Assembly: GCF_002952775.1 (NCBI RefSeq) | Contig: NZ_CP025066.1 | Coordinates: forward strand, 2,418,001 to 2,482,000 | DNA from: Halalkaliarchaeum desulfuricum | GTDB lineage: Archaea > Halobacteriota > Halobacteria > Halobacteriales > Haloferacaceae | Length of the DNA: 64,000 nt | Direction of reading: 5' to 3' | Part shown: positions 45,203 through 53,457 of the stretch, piece by piece | Position numbering within the stretch: the first letter of the stretch is position 1 | Layout: each line of letters starts with the position of its first letter | Made by a program: the position numbers and the translations under genes | Notes under the pieces: generated by a model | Seen by the model: the letters and a program-made list of their open reading frames with translations, nothing else | Told to the model about the DNA's origin: nothing | Database searches by the model: none

Positions 45203-46486
45203 ATGACGCCCCCGACCTTCGCCGACCCCGAGAGCCTCCGACGGGAGTTCCTGGCGCTTCTGGAGGCCAGGTATCCGGACTGTCTCGCCGACCGCGGATT
45301 CGTCACGGGGTTCGATCCCGAAACCGGCGAGGTGACCGACCGGGACTCCCGTCACCTCGTGGCGACCTGTCGGTACGTCTCGAACTTCTCGCTGGCGGTG
45401 ACACACGACGCTCGGGATCCGTGGCTCGAGACCGCGGTCCACGGACTCGAATTCCTGGAACGGGCCCACCGCGATTCGGACGTGGACGGGAATCCGACAT
45501 ATCGATGGCTGTTTTCGGCAGCCGGCATCGACGACCCCGATGGATCCGTTCAGGTCGTGGACGACCGCCTCTCTACGTACGGTCACGCGTTCGTCGTGCT
45601 GGCGCACGCTCGGGCGGCTGACGCGGGACTAAGTCCGGACGCAACCGCCCCGTCCGACGCAGTCGCCGATCTGGAGGTGGTCGCCGACCCGGCCGCAATC
45701 GCCGACGCGTTCCTCGATCGGTTTTACGAGCCCGAACACGGCCTCTGTCGGAGCGACCTCGACGCCGACGGGGAGCCGATCGAACCGTACCGCGGGCAGA
45801 ACGCCAACATGCACGCCTGCGAGGCGCTGCTGGCTGCAGCCCGATTCACCGGCGATGCTGCGCTTCTCGAACGGGCCGAAACGATCGCGCGTCGGATAAC
45901 CGTCGACCTGACTGCCGAAACCGACGGCCTGGTGTGGGAACACTACACGCCGGACTGGAACCACGACTTCGAGTACAACGAGGACACCCCCCGAGACCAG
46001 TTTCGACCGTGGGGCTACCAGCCGGGACATCACGCCGAGTGGGCGAAACTGCTCGGGGAGCTCGATCGCGAGGGGATCACCTGGGCCCTCGATCGGGGGA
46101 TCGAACTGTTCGACGCTGCCGTCGACCTCGGCTGGGACGACGATCGTGGCGGCTTCTACTACGCGGTGGAGGCAGACGGCACGCCAGTCGCCGCAGAGAA
46201 GTACGGCTGGGCGGTTGCGGAGGCGATCGGCGCGGCGGCCGTGCTGTTCGAGCGCACCGGCGACGAGCGGTTCCGCCGGTGGCACGACCGTCTGTGGAAC
46301 TACGCCGCAGGAACGCTTCGCGCGCCGACCGGGATGTGGCGGGAACGCGTCTCTGCAGACAACGAGCCGATCCCGCCGACCGACGCTCCGCCCGTCGAGC
46401 CCGATTATCATCCGATCGGGGCGTGTCACACCGGACTCGAAAGCTCGATGGCGATCCGGGAAAATCGCGACGGGAGCAACAAATAG
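45203..46486 (+). CDS. AGE family (N-acylglucosamine 2-epimerase-like) sugar isomerase
   Basis: The 427-residue protein has the all-helical (alpha/alpha)6 barrel pattern of AGE/mannose isomerase enzymes. Conserved blocks are LVATCRYVSNFSLAV, YGHAFVVLAHARA, QNANMHACEALLAAA, GYQPGHHAEWAKLL and EKYGWAVAEAIGAAA, which place the catalytic histidines and arginine-lined pocket. It would interconvert keto and aldo sugars; the exact sugar is not known. Confidence 0.88.
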   Translation: MTPPTFADPESLRREFLALLEARYPDCLADRGFVTGFDPETGEVTDRDSRHLVATCRYVSNFSLAVTHDARDPWLETAVHGLEFLERAHRDSDVDGNPTYRWLFSAAGIDDPDGSVQVVDDRLSTYGHAFVVLAHARAADAGLSPDATAPSDAVADLEVVADPAAIADAFLDRFYEPEHGLCRSDLDADGEPIEPYRGQNANMHACEALLAAARFTGDAALLERAETIARRITVDLTAETDGLVWEHYTPDWNHDFEYNEDTPRDQFRPWGYQPGHHAEWAKLLGELDREGITWALDRGIELFDAAVDLGWDDDRGGFYYAVEADGTPVAAEKYGWAVAEAIGAAAVLFERTGDERFRRWHDRLWNYAAGTLRAPTGMWRERVSADNEPIPPTDAPPVEPDYHPIGACHTGLESSMAIRENRDGSNK

Positions 46487-46561
46487 CCGCGTCGGGATCC
46501 CAAAAAATTGTGAACGGCCGACGGTTTTATCAGTCGTCTTCGCCTATCTCGTTCGACTTCG

Positions 46562-46945
46562 ATGAATGGAAACAACCCCTATGCAGGGGCTCCGGGCGTC
46601 GTCGAGGCGGGACAGCCGTCCGCGGACGTCAGCCTCTCGGACGAACAGGAACGCGCTCTCAGGCGGGCGGTCGCCGGGATCGTAACACGGACCGAGTCGT
46701 ATCTCCCGGAAGGGTACGTCGTCGGCTCGGAACTCAACCGCGGACAGAACGGCGTCGAGGCGACTGTCGCCGTCAATCCGCCGGCGGGACACCCCGTCAG
46801 CGCGGGGTTCGCGCCGGATCCCGACGAGCTCGAGACCGGCCTCGACGACACCGAACGCGACGAGGTCGCCCGCGGACTCGCCGCCAGCGCGGCGGTACAG
46901 GTGATGAACGCCGTCGGCGACGACCTCACTCCGACCGGTCGCTAG
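46562..46945 (+). CDS. DUF5811-like haloarchaeal protein
   Basis: The 127-residue acidic protein begins MNGNNPYAGAPGVVEAGQ and contains YLPEGYVVGSELNRGQNGVEATVAVNPP and RGLAASAAVQVMNAVGD. I recognise this as the haloarchaea-specific DUF5811 type. No activity is known. It stands alone between the AGE gene and a convergent small gene. Confidence 0.7.
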   Translation: MNGNNPYAGAPGVVEAGQPSADVSLSDEQERALRRAVAGIVTRTESYLPEGYVVGSELNRGQNGVEATVAVNPPAGHPVSAGFAPDPDELETGLDDTERDEVARGLAASAAVQVMNAVGDDLTPTGR

Positions 46946-46988
46946 ATCGGCTTCTTCACGACCGTCGATCAGTCGACTGCTCGTTCGA

Positions 46989-47450
46989 TCAGGGACCGTC
47001 CGTCCTCGTCTCGGTCGACTCCTCGTCTTCGACTGTCCACTCCACGATGCGTGCCTCGACAAGATCCCGAGGCTCGACCATGTCGTCGCCGGCCTCGTAG
47101 CGGGCCACCGTCTCGCGAGCCTCCTCGAGCATCCGTCTCTCGAGAGGTGCGTGATCGGGCTGGTCCCGGGTCGCGTTCAGGTACGCCTCGTAGTCCTCCC
47201 TGAGGGAAAACGACGCCCTGGCGGCGTTACACCGCGAGAGCGGATTCAGTCCCGTTTCCAACACGAGATCCCGGACCAGCCCCCAGTCGTTTTCACAGAA
47301 GAACAGCGACACCTCGCCTTCGACGTCCTGCCAGGCAATCGGGCCGGCGTTTTTCATCGACGTCAGCGCGCGCGGCGGGACGTCGATTCGGTGGGGGGTG
47401 TCGCTGCGATCGCACAGACAGCACGGCTTTTCGGGCCGCCCGGTGTACAT
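46989..47450 (-). CDS. Conserved haloarchaeal protein with N-terminal Cys-rich motif
   Basis: The 153-residue protein has C10-C11-L-C13 near the N-terminus and two more cysteines (FFCEN about residue 52 and RCNAA about 74), so it may bind zinc. The C-terminal half is helical (LERRMLEEARETVARYEAGDD). I do not recognise the family. Start at MYTGRPEKP is plausible. Confidence 0.55.
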   Translation of the reverse strand: MYTGRPEKPCCLCDRSDTPHRIDVPPRALTSMKNAGPIAWQDVEGEVSLFFCENDWGLVRDLVLETGLNPLSRCNAARASFSLREDYEAYLNATRDQPDHAPLERRMLEEARETVARYEAGDDMVEPRDLVEARIVEWTVEDEESTETRTDGP

Positions 47451-47553
47451 GGGTGGAGATTGGCCGACGTCGGCCTTGTGTGTGTCGTCCGCGATTCACT
47501 CACCCCGTCGCCCGTCGATGTCGGTGAAAGACCGGCGACGTCGGTGAACATCG

Positions 47554-47997
47554 TCAGCGCCTGAAGTCGAACCGCGGACGGTCGTACTCGGGCTGGCGGT
47601 GTGAAACCTCCCTCCCGTTCTCGTATTTCACGTAGTTCAGGTAAAACGTCCGTCCGCAGCCGTCGCGGTCGACTGCGGGACCGTCGATGTCGCGGTCGGC
47701 TGTAGGGTCGTCGACGGCCGAGTGATCAACAGCGGACCGATCGGCTGCGGACCGATCGACGGCGGACCGATCGGCTGCAGGCCCCTCCTCGTCATGGTGG
47801 CCATCGTCACCTTCGGTACTGCCGGTTCCCAGACAGACGAACTCGATGCCGTCGGCGTCCTCGACGTTGCCGGTCGTGTCGGCGTACTCCCACCCTTCCA
47901 GGGGTTCCCGAGTCACACACTTGTCCTGCAGGTAGCCGTCGCGCTCGATACCGGTGACGGCCCCGCAGTACGGACAGTGGTACGTGACCTCGACCAT
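47554..47997 (-). CDS. Zinc-ribbon-like protein with internal DRSAVDRSAAD repeats
   Basis: The 147-residue protein starts MVEVTYHCPYCGAVTGIERDGYLQDKC, a zinc-finger-like beginning, and ends with FYLNYVKYENGREVSHRQPEYDRP. The middle (about residues 75-105) is a degenerate repeat of the five-residue unit DRSAV/DRSAA. It is matched in the DNA at about 47712-47781 by repeated CGGACCGATCGGCTGC-like words. The repeat probably varies in length between strains. I take the ATG at 47997. Confidence 0.65.
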   Translation of the reverse strand: MVEVTYHCPYCGAVTGIERDGYLQDKCVTREPLEGWEYADTTGNVEDADGIEFVCLGTGSTEGDDGHHDEEGPAADRSAVDRSAADRSAVDHSAVDDPTADRDIDGPAVDRDGCGRTFYLNYVKYENGREVSHRQPEYDRPRFDFRR

Positions 47998-48121
47998 GCG
48001 ATGGATAGGGGTTCGAGGAACAAATCTTTCTCGCCCCCGTACTCTTCCGTTCAGGTTGCACTCCGGCGCGTTCAGTAGTGGCCGGGAGAAAACACTTACC
48101 GGACGACGAATACGTCCGTGT

Positions 48122-48691
48122 GTGCGTCGCCGGACGGTCCTCGCTGGGGCGTTCAGCATCGTTGCCGGTCTTACTCCCACCGGCTGTCTCGGGTCTCGAC
48201 CCCTGGAGGAGTCCCTCTCCGCGCCGACGGAGCCGTTCGAGTTCTCGTATTATCCGTGTATCGACGGTGAGCCCCTCGAATATGCGGATCACGCTCCCGA
48301 ATGGGACGGTCCGCCGCTGGACAGCAGCGACGAGCCGTCGCGTCCGCCCGCACGTGGCCCCGACGTCGGGCAAGGGGTGCCAGTTGCGATTCCGGTTCCG
48401 ATCGGCGAGCACGACGACGTCGGCGTGGTCGTCGCCGACGCGGAGGATCCAGACGACAGCGCGTACTAGGAACTCCCCGACGTCACCGACGACATCGCCC
48501 TCGAACCGGACTATCGCGTCCACGAGGAAGACCTTCCCGAGGTGAAGTACCTCGGGGACAAACTCCGAGGCTTCACCGTCTTGGCCGCACGTCCCAACCG
48601 GGGCGTGCCGCCGCAGGTGAATTTACTTCCCCTCGGCCTCCCCGAGCTGGGTCGGCTGGAAGTCACACCCGAACACACTGCATGTCCGTGA
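48122..48691 (+). pseudogene. Tat lipoprotein gene interrupted by an in-frame TAG
   Basis: From a GTG at 48122 the frame encodes a short twin-arginine/lipobox signal (RRRTVLAGAF... TGC) and an acidic mature region. It reaches TAG at 48467-48469 (codon 116) and then continues in the same frame, with convincing coding sequence (ELPDVTDDIALEPDY, VKYLGDKLRGFTVLAARP), to TGA at 48689-48691. No frameshift is needed, so a single base change appears to have broken a gene of about 189 residues. The lipoprotein family is unknown. Confidence 0.7.
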
Positions 48692-48745
48692 GGGTCGGGG
48701 CCTCCACCAGCCCCCGATAACTCCCGTCTCACGCCCAATGGACGG

Positions 48746-49060
48746 TTATTCTCGGCGTTCGAACCGGTGACGGACGATTTCGGAGTCGTCGTCCCACTCG
48801 AACCCCTCGTGGGCGCGTTCGAGCGTCTGCCGGTAGTGCTCCAGATCGCGGTGCCCCTCGGCGCGGGCGTCCTCGTCGGTGAGGTCACCGAGCGTGCGCT
48901 CCTCGACGTCGACCACCTCGAATGTGACGTCCTCGATGCTGAAGGTGTCGCCCTCCTCGGCGTACTGCTGGCCGCGGTGGATCTGGGTGATCTCGCCGTC
49001 GAGAGTCTGCTGGACCATTCGATCGCTCGGCAACAGCGTGTCGGGCGCTATCTGGGCCAT
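48746..49060 (-). CDS. ASCH domain protein
   Basis: The 104-residue protein has the ASCH/PUA-like fold. QIHRGQQYAEEGDTFSIEDVTFEVVDVEERTLGDLTDEDARAEGH matches the small archaeal ASCH family, and EGFEWDDDSEIVRHRF matches its end. Such proteins bind RNA or modified nucleosides, and a relative in E. coli is an N4-acetylcytidine amidohydrolase. The specific role here is unknown. It lies next to the tRNA-Ala gene but on the opposite strand. Confidence 0.85.
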   Translation of the reverse strand: MAQIAPDTLLPSDRMVQQTLDGEITQIHRGQQYAEEGDTFSIEDVTFEVVDVEERTLGDLTDEDARAEGHRDLEHYRQTLERAHEGFEWDDDSEIVRHRFERRE

Positions 49061-49199
49061 ACCCTACAGTAGGGAGCGATGGTCAAAACAGTTGGCCGGA
49101 TGTCTGGTAGCTTCCCCTCGGGTGGGAGACACCTCAGGTCGAGACGGGTCGTCGAAGCCGGCGTGACAGCGATTGACGCGACAGGGGCGGAGTCGAAGC

Positions 49200-49210
49200 C
49201 CTTATTATTC
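49200..49210 (+). promoter_or_regulatory. TATA-like element upstream of tRNA-Ala
   Basis: CTTATTATTC lies about 30 bases before the tRNA 5' end, a normal position for an archaeal tRNA promoter. Confidence 0.5.
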
Positions 49211-49237
49211 GAAGCCGGGAATTGGGTACTGCGTTGC

Positions 49238-49309
49238 GGGCTCGTAGATCAGTGGTAGATCACTCCCTTGGCATGGGAGAGGCCCCGGGTTCAAATCCCG
49301 GCGAGTCCA
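49238..49309 (+). tRNA. tRNA-Ala (anticodon GGC)
   Basis: The 72-base sequence folds as a tRNA. The acceptor stem is GGGCTCG/CGAGTCC, with one G-U pair. The anticodon stem is CTCCC/GGGAG with loop TTGGCAT, giving GGC, which reads GCC for alanine. The T stem is CCGGG/CCCGG with loop TTCAAAT, and the discriminator is A309. CCA is not encoded. It marks the left edge of a region rich in restriction and mobile-element genes, as tRNA genes are frequent integration sites. Confidence 0.95.
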
Positions 49310-49592
49310 TGACGGGAGCGCCTGAGGCACATTCCCCAGACGGCGCAGGTTCTTTATACCGTATCACCCACTCTGGAGAGGCGAGTTGGTGCGTTTTACC
49401 GGCAACCGCTTCCGGCCAGAGTTGGAGTGTTTTCATGGTACCGTCCGCTCCTGCTTGCGGTTACAACATGGGAGTCGAAGCCCCGAATCATAGTATTACC
49501 GGAACAGAGCACTGACGAGCCGCTTTTCCCATGTTCAGTACCCCCTCAGCATGAGCCCGACGGCGACCTAAAACAGCCGGCCGAGGGGCCAT
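49310..49592. other. Gap downstream of tRNA-Ala
   Basis: The 283 bases after the tRNA contain no protein-like frame. I looked for a second copy of the tRNA 3' end that would mark an attachment site elsewhere in the window and saw none. Confidence 0.35.
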
Positions 49593-50561
49593 CTATTCGT
49601 GGACTTCAGCCCCCGTTCGGAAGCTGGTGAGTTCGTCGATACGGCCCTCCAGGTCCTCGATCTCCTGGCGTAGCTCCTCAGCTTCTTCACCTTCTGTCGC
49701 CGCGAGTTGCTCCTTGAGGCCTTGGAGACGCGTTTCCTTGACCTCCTCGTCGACGTCGGCCTTGCGGACGTACTCACTCTCCTCGATGTCGTAGACGTCG
49801 CTCTCGGCCAGCTCAGTGACCTCCAAGGCGTCGTCGACCTTGCTCCGGTCGATACCCGTCACTCGGTCTCGGTCGATTCCTTCGGCCTCCAACTTCGCCA
49901 GTACCTCATCCTCGTCTTTCAGCGAGCGATTCCGACGCGTCGTACGCTGGACAGACCCGAAGGGGCCGCTCACGGGCCGGTCGTGGTGAAGGCGGTTCAG
50001 TAGCACGTCAGCTACGTCCTGACGGAGGTCGTTGGCGTTGCGCTGGACATCCGAGAGCAGGGTGTAGAGGTTCACGAGCGCGTCCGTCTCCATCTCCGAC
50101 AGTGTGGCCACGTCGTGGCGCTCAAGAGCGTCTACGAGCAACAGCGCGTCCGCATACACGTCCAAGTCCGGCTCTGACCGCTCGTCGGTTTCACTGGCGG
50201 GTTCGGCATTGAGAAGCTGGCTGGTGGTCGGCCCATCCTTCTCGATGATCACTCCCTCATCCTCGTCGATCTCGAACCGTGGGTGAAGGCTCAGAACCGC
50301 CGGGTACGGATCCGCGTCAGGTGGGAGTCGATCAAGCTCGAAGCCGCCAGGCTCGTCACTGATACGCCGGTACAACGTCTCGAACTGGTCGCGCTGAAGC
50401 GGTCGTTTCTCGTCCCTATCCTCGAAGTCGATGATGACACGTTGCTCCTGCACGTCGGTGACCCGAAATCGCTTGTGCGAGAGTGGGGTGATCAGCGTCG
50501 CTCCCTCGGGGAGATCGTCGAGTTCGTCGAGGAGCGTGTGCCACGAGACGCTGAACGTCAT
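49593..50561 (-). CDS. Conserved protein with small beta domain and coiled-coil C-terminus, unknown function
   Basis: The 322-residue protein begins MTFSVSWHTLLDELDDLPEGATLITPLSHKRF. A small beta domain of about 75 residues (VTDVQEQRVIIDFEDRDEKRPLQRDQFETLYRRI) follows, as in haloarchaeal island-associated proteins I have seen without a name. The last 70 residues form a coiled coil (VKETRLQGLKEQLAATEGEEAEELRQEIEDLEGRIDELT). The ATG at 50561 is preferred; upstream codons look non-coding. No function is claimed. Confidence 0.6.
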   Translation of the reverse strand: MTFSVSWHTLLDELDDLPEGATLITPLSHKRFRVTDVQEQRVIIDFEDRDEKRPLQRDQFETLYRRISDEPGGFELDRLPPDADPYPAVLSLHPRFEIDEDEGVIIEKDGPTTSQLLNAEPASETDERSEPDLDVYADALLLVDALERHDVATLSEMETDALVNLYTLLSDVQRNANDLRQDVADVLLNRLHHDRPVSGPFGSVQRTTRRNRSLKDEDEVLAKLEAEGIDRDRVTGIDRSKVDDALEVTELAESDVYDIEESEYVRKADVDEEVKETRLQGLKEQLAATEGEEAEELRQEIEDLEGRIDELTSFRTGAEVHE

Positions 50562-50763
50562 ATCCGCGAAGAGGTGGCCGGAGGCTAAAACCGTGAGGGA
50601 CGCTTCTCCGGCCGATCGGAGCCGTGGCCCTGGTGGCTGTTGGCACGATCTCATCAGAATTCTGTCATAGGTTTGCTATCGGGATCTCTCGGATACTGAG
50701 CCCTGTAACGGATTTCGGGGTGTGCGAACGTATATGTAGCAAGGTTGGAAAATAAACTGTAAA

Positions 50764-51936
50764 ATGGCGATCTTCGACAAACCAGTCGATGAGATCGAAC
50801 TTGATGATGTGGAACAACTGGTTTCCGAGGGTATTCAGGAGGGTAAGCAAATCGAGTACAAAGAGTACCTCAACCTTGATGACGACTCAGCAGACCACAA
50901 AACCACCTTGCTGGCGGAGGCAACATCTTTCGCTAACAGTAATGGTGGCCATCTAATCGTTGGTATCCCAGACGAAGAGGGTCGACCTGAACATGCTGCA
51001 GGTTTTCCCGTCGACGACGTTGATCATACTATCGAACAATGGGCTAATGTGCTCCGCCGGAGTACTGATCCACCTCTCCCGACCAGCAGTTTTGACATTA
51101 GTGCCATCCCAACGGAGCATGACCGCTCTCTCGTAATAGTTGGTGTTAACCGGAGTTGGCGCTCACCACACCGAGTCTCGACGAATGATCGATTTTACGC
51201 ACGGAGTCCAAGTGGTCGGTTCCCCTTAGATGTCGATGAAATCAGACGGCGTATCCTACAAACGGAACAACAAGGCGCAGAGATTAACGAGTTCAGAAAC
51301 GACCGTATTGCTACTATAACCGGAGATGCAGAACGGTTTGAAATCACGTCCACCCCGAAGTTTGTGCTCCACCTATTTTCTGGGGACTCATTCGCACCGG
51401 GGAAGCAAGTCGATCTTTCCACCGCTGAACTTCGAACTGATTCGCGACTTCCATTCCTTGAGTCGAGAGCTGGTGCAGGAGGGCTCGACGAACTCTACTC
51501 GGTTGATAGCGTTACTGTTCTCCGAGGTTCAACTGACCAAGAAGTGAGTAAGTACGTTCGTACGTTTCGTGGGGGTGTGATCGAAGCGTTGACCAAGTAT
51601 GTATTCGCTACAAATCCGAAGCACAGCTCACCCTATCTGATGAGCGACAATCTAAGACAAGCATTAGAAAACTCCCTACCCGACTATATCCAGTACCTGC
51701 AAGAACAAGACCTCCGCCCTCCAATATATCTTCTCGCAAGCATTATCGATGCATCAGAGTTCCTGATCAAACGAAACTCACGCGGGGACGAGTTTGACCG
51801 CGTTCCATTCGGCAACCCCGTTGTCACTTTGCCGGAGGTTGTGATCGAATCATACTCTACTAACCCAGATTCTGCTATTGATGAACTCATGGATTTAGTT
51901 TGGAACGCTGGCGGAAAATCGGGAGAACCACGTTAG
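50764..51936 (+). CDS. AlbA_2 / Schlafen-like domain protein
   Basis: The 390-residue protein has an N-terminal AlbA_2 (divergent AAA_4/Schlafen-like) domain. EGKQIEYKEYLNLDDD is followed by the signature LLAEATSFANSNGGHLIVGIPDEEG (about residues 50-75) and YARSPSGRFPLDVDEIRRRIL. The remaining 220 residues are unclassified. Such proteins occur in phage-defence islands and as regulators. TATA-like CGTATATG lies about 30 bases before the ATG. Confidence 0.8.
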   Translation: MAIFDKPVDEIELDDVEQLVSEGIQEGKQIEYKEYLNLDDDSADHKTTLLAEATSFANSNGGHLIVGIPDEEGRPEHAAGFPVDDVDHTIEQWANVLRRSTDPPLPTSSFDISAIPTEHDRSLVIVGVNRSWRSPHRVSTNDRFYARSPSGRFPLDVDEIRRRILQTEQQGAEINEFRNDRIATITGDAERFEITSTPKFVLHLFSGDSFAPGKQVDLSTAELRTDSRLPFLESRAGAGGLDELYSVDSVTVLRGSTDQEVSKYVRTFRGGVIEALTKYVFATNPKHSSPYLMSDNLRQALENSLPDYIQYLQEQDLRPPIYLLASIIDASEFLIKRNSRGDEFDRVPFGNPVVTLPEVVIESYSTNPDSAIDELMDLVWNAGGKSGEPR

Positions 51937-51994
51937 CTGACTTCCACCGACCTTTGACCAGAGACTTCATTCCGTCACCACGAGAAATCTCGTT

Positions 51995-52420
51995 ATGGAG
52001 ATCGGATTGGTAAGCTGTACGAAGAGCAAGCGCAAACAGGCGGCAAACCCCGCCGACCTCTACATGCCGTCGGCGTTCTTCAGCAAGGCGCGTGAGTACG
52101 TCGAAGCCAATCACGACCGCTGGTACATCCTTTCGGCGAAACTCCACCTGCTCGATCCCTCCGGCCCGCCTATCGAGCCCTATGACGACACCCTGTCCGG
52201 TGCGCCGATCGCGCGGAAGCGTGAGTGGGCTAAAACCGTGTACGGTCAGCTCGAAGACGAGGGTCTACTCGACGATGGCAATCGACTCGTGTTTCACGCA
52301 GGACGCGACTACTACTCCGAACTAATCCCGCTACTGGACGATACGCCGGTTGACGTCGAAACCCCGACTGATGGTCTCCAGTTCGGTGAGACCCTTGCGT
52401 GGTACAACGAACGGGTCTGA
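51995..52420 (+). CDS. DUF6884-like protein
   Basis: The 141-residue protein starts MEIGLVSCTKSKRKQAANPADLYMPSAFFSKAREY and has YILSAKLHLLDP, YDDTLSG, and FHAGRDYYSELIP. These match DUF6884, a family common in phages and islands and distantly related to archaeosine/tRNA-guanine transglycosylase-like proteins. Activity is unknown. Confidence 0.75.
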   Translation: MEIGLVSCTKSKRKQAANPADLYMPSAFFSKAREYVEANHDRWYILSAKLHLLDPSGPPIEPYDDTLSGAPIARKREWAKTVYGQLEDEGLLDDGNRLVFHAGRDYYSELIPLLDDTPVDVETPTDGLQFGETLAWYNERV

Positions 52421-52462
52421 GAATCCCAGGCGATTTTGTGCCCCAGCTTCGAACCGGGTAGT

Positions 52463-53173
52463 ATGTCGCGTCGTTCGGATCTCGACAGACTATACAATCT
52501 TCTCGACCGGCTCGAAGCGAACGTCGGTAGCAAGCAACGGTTCAAGGACTGTACGGGCTACATGGACTGGCCGGAGCGGGGCGTGTATTTCTTCTTTGCC
52601 GAGGATGAGACGCGGAACTCGACCGACCAGCTCCGGCTCACTCGGATCGGTCCACACGCTGTGTCGTCGGGCTCAGGTACATCGTTGTAGAACCGACTGC
52701 GGACACACCGTGGAGCATATAGCGGGACGTATGAAGGCGGCGGAAACCACCGTGGCTCGGTGTTCCGCAAGCGTGTCGGGGAGGCGATGATCGAACGAGA
52801 CGGTCTTCACGACGAGTACCCGCACTGGGGCGATGGCTCCAGCGCGGGCCGAGAACGCCGACTCGCGGAGTTGGAACACGAACGTCGCGTAAGCGAGTAC
52901 ATCCGAGATCTTCCCTTCCTGTGGGTCGACGTCGACGACGAGCCAAGCCCGGAGAGTGACCGAGCCTACATCGAGCGGAACGCAATCGCTCTTGTCAGCA
53001 ACTACCGGAAGGATTCACTCGATCCACGGGATGATGGTTGGCTGGGACGTGACAGTCCCCGTAACGAGATTAGCGGCTCAGGCCTGTGGAACATCAACCA
53101 CGTCGGTGAGCAGTACGACACGGCGTTTCTGAACCGGTTGGCCGACGGTGTAGAGGAGACATCGGAGCTCTGA
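52463..53173 (+). pseudogene. GIY-YIG nuclease-like gene broken by one amber codon
   Basis: The frame starts at the ATG at 52463 and shows GVYFFF (residues 40-45) and RIGPHAV (about 61), the GIY and YIG strands of the nuclease. At codon 76 (52688-52690) a TAG interrupts the sequence SSGSGTSL-stop-NRLRTHRGAYSGTY, where a Trp (TGG) is natural. The same frame then continues without another stop to 53173, giving a 236-residue protein if the codon is ignored. A single G-to-A change would explain it. Confidence 0.75.
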
Positions 53174-53457
53174 TCCAACGGCACTCTGGCCGCCGTGGCG
53201 TTCTCCCAGGAGGCTGTTGGCAGGGTCTCTGCGGTGTTGGAATCATCACTCTCTCATCGAAGCTCGACGCAAGAAGTGTGTTCTATCCGACAGCTAAGCC
53301 GCGAGCTGCTCGGTAATGAACCCCGGCGGCCCCGACTACCGGTTCATTATCTCTCTCGACAGTTACAAACCCCGAAATAAGATAACTCAAGATAATGACT
53401 GAGATATGTCTCTCAGCTATACCGGACTATTAAATCCCCTCACAAGTTCAGCTATAT
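53174..53457. other. Gap with a promoter for the unknown AT-rich gene
   Basis: This 284-base gap holds no convincing gene. Near its right end, TATTAAAT at 53429-53436 lies about 25 bases before the next ATG and is probably its TATA box. Confidence 0.4.

Noticed and set aside
49287-49309. A direct-repeat attachment site matching the tRNA-Ala 3' end within the window
   Set aside because: No second copy of the TTCAAATCCCGGCGAGTCC segment was seen before 64000. The far boundary, if present, must be outside.
48467-52690. Recoding of TAG as pyrrolysine or another amino acid
   Set aside because: Two genes contain an in-frame TAG, but several well-defined genes here (tfb, panE, cutA, the permease-UspA fusion, the DUF5811-like gene, hydB) end in TAG. 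TAG therefore acts as a normal stop. Simple nonsense mutations are the cheaper explanation.
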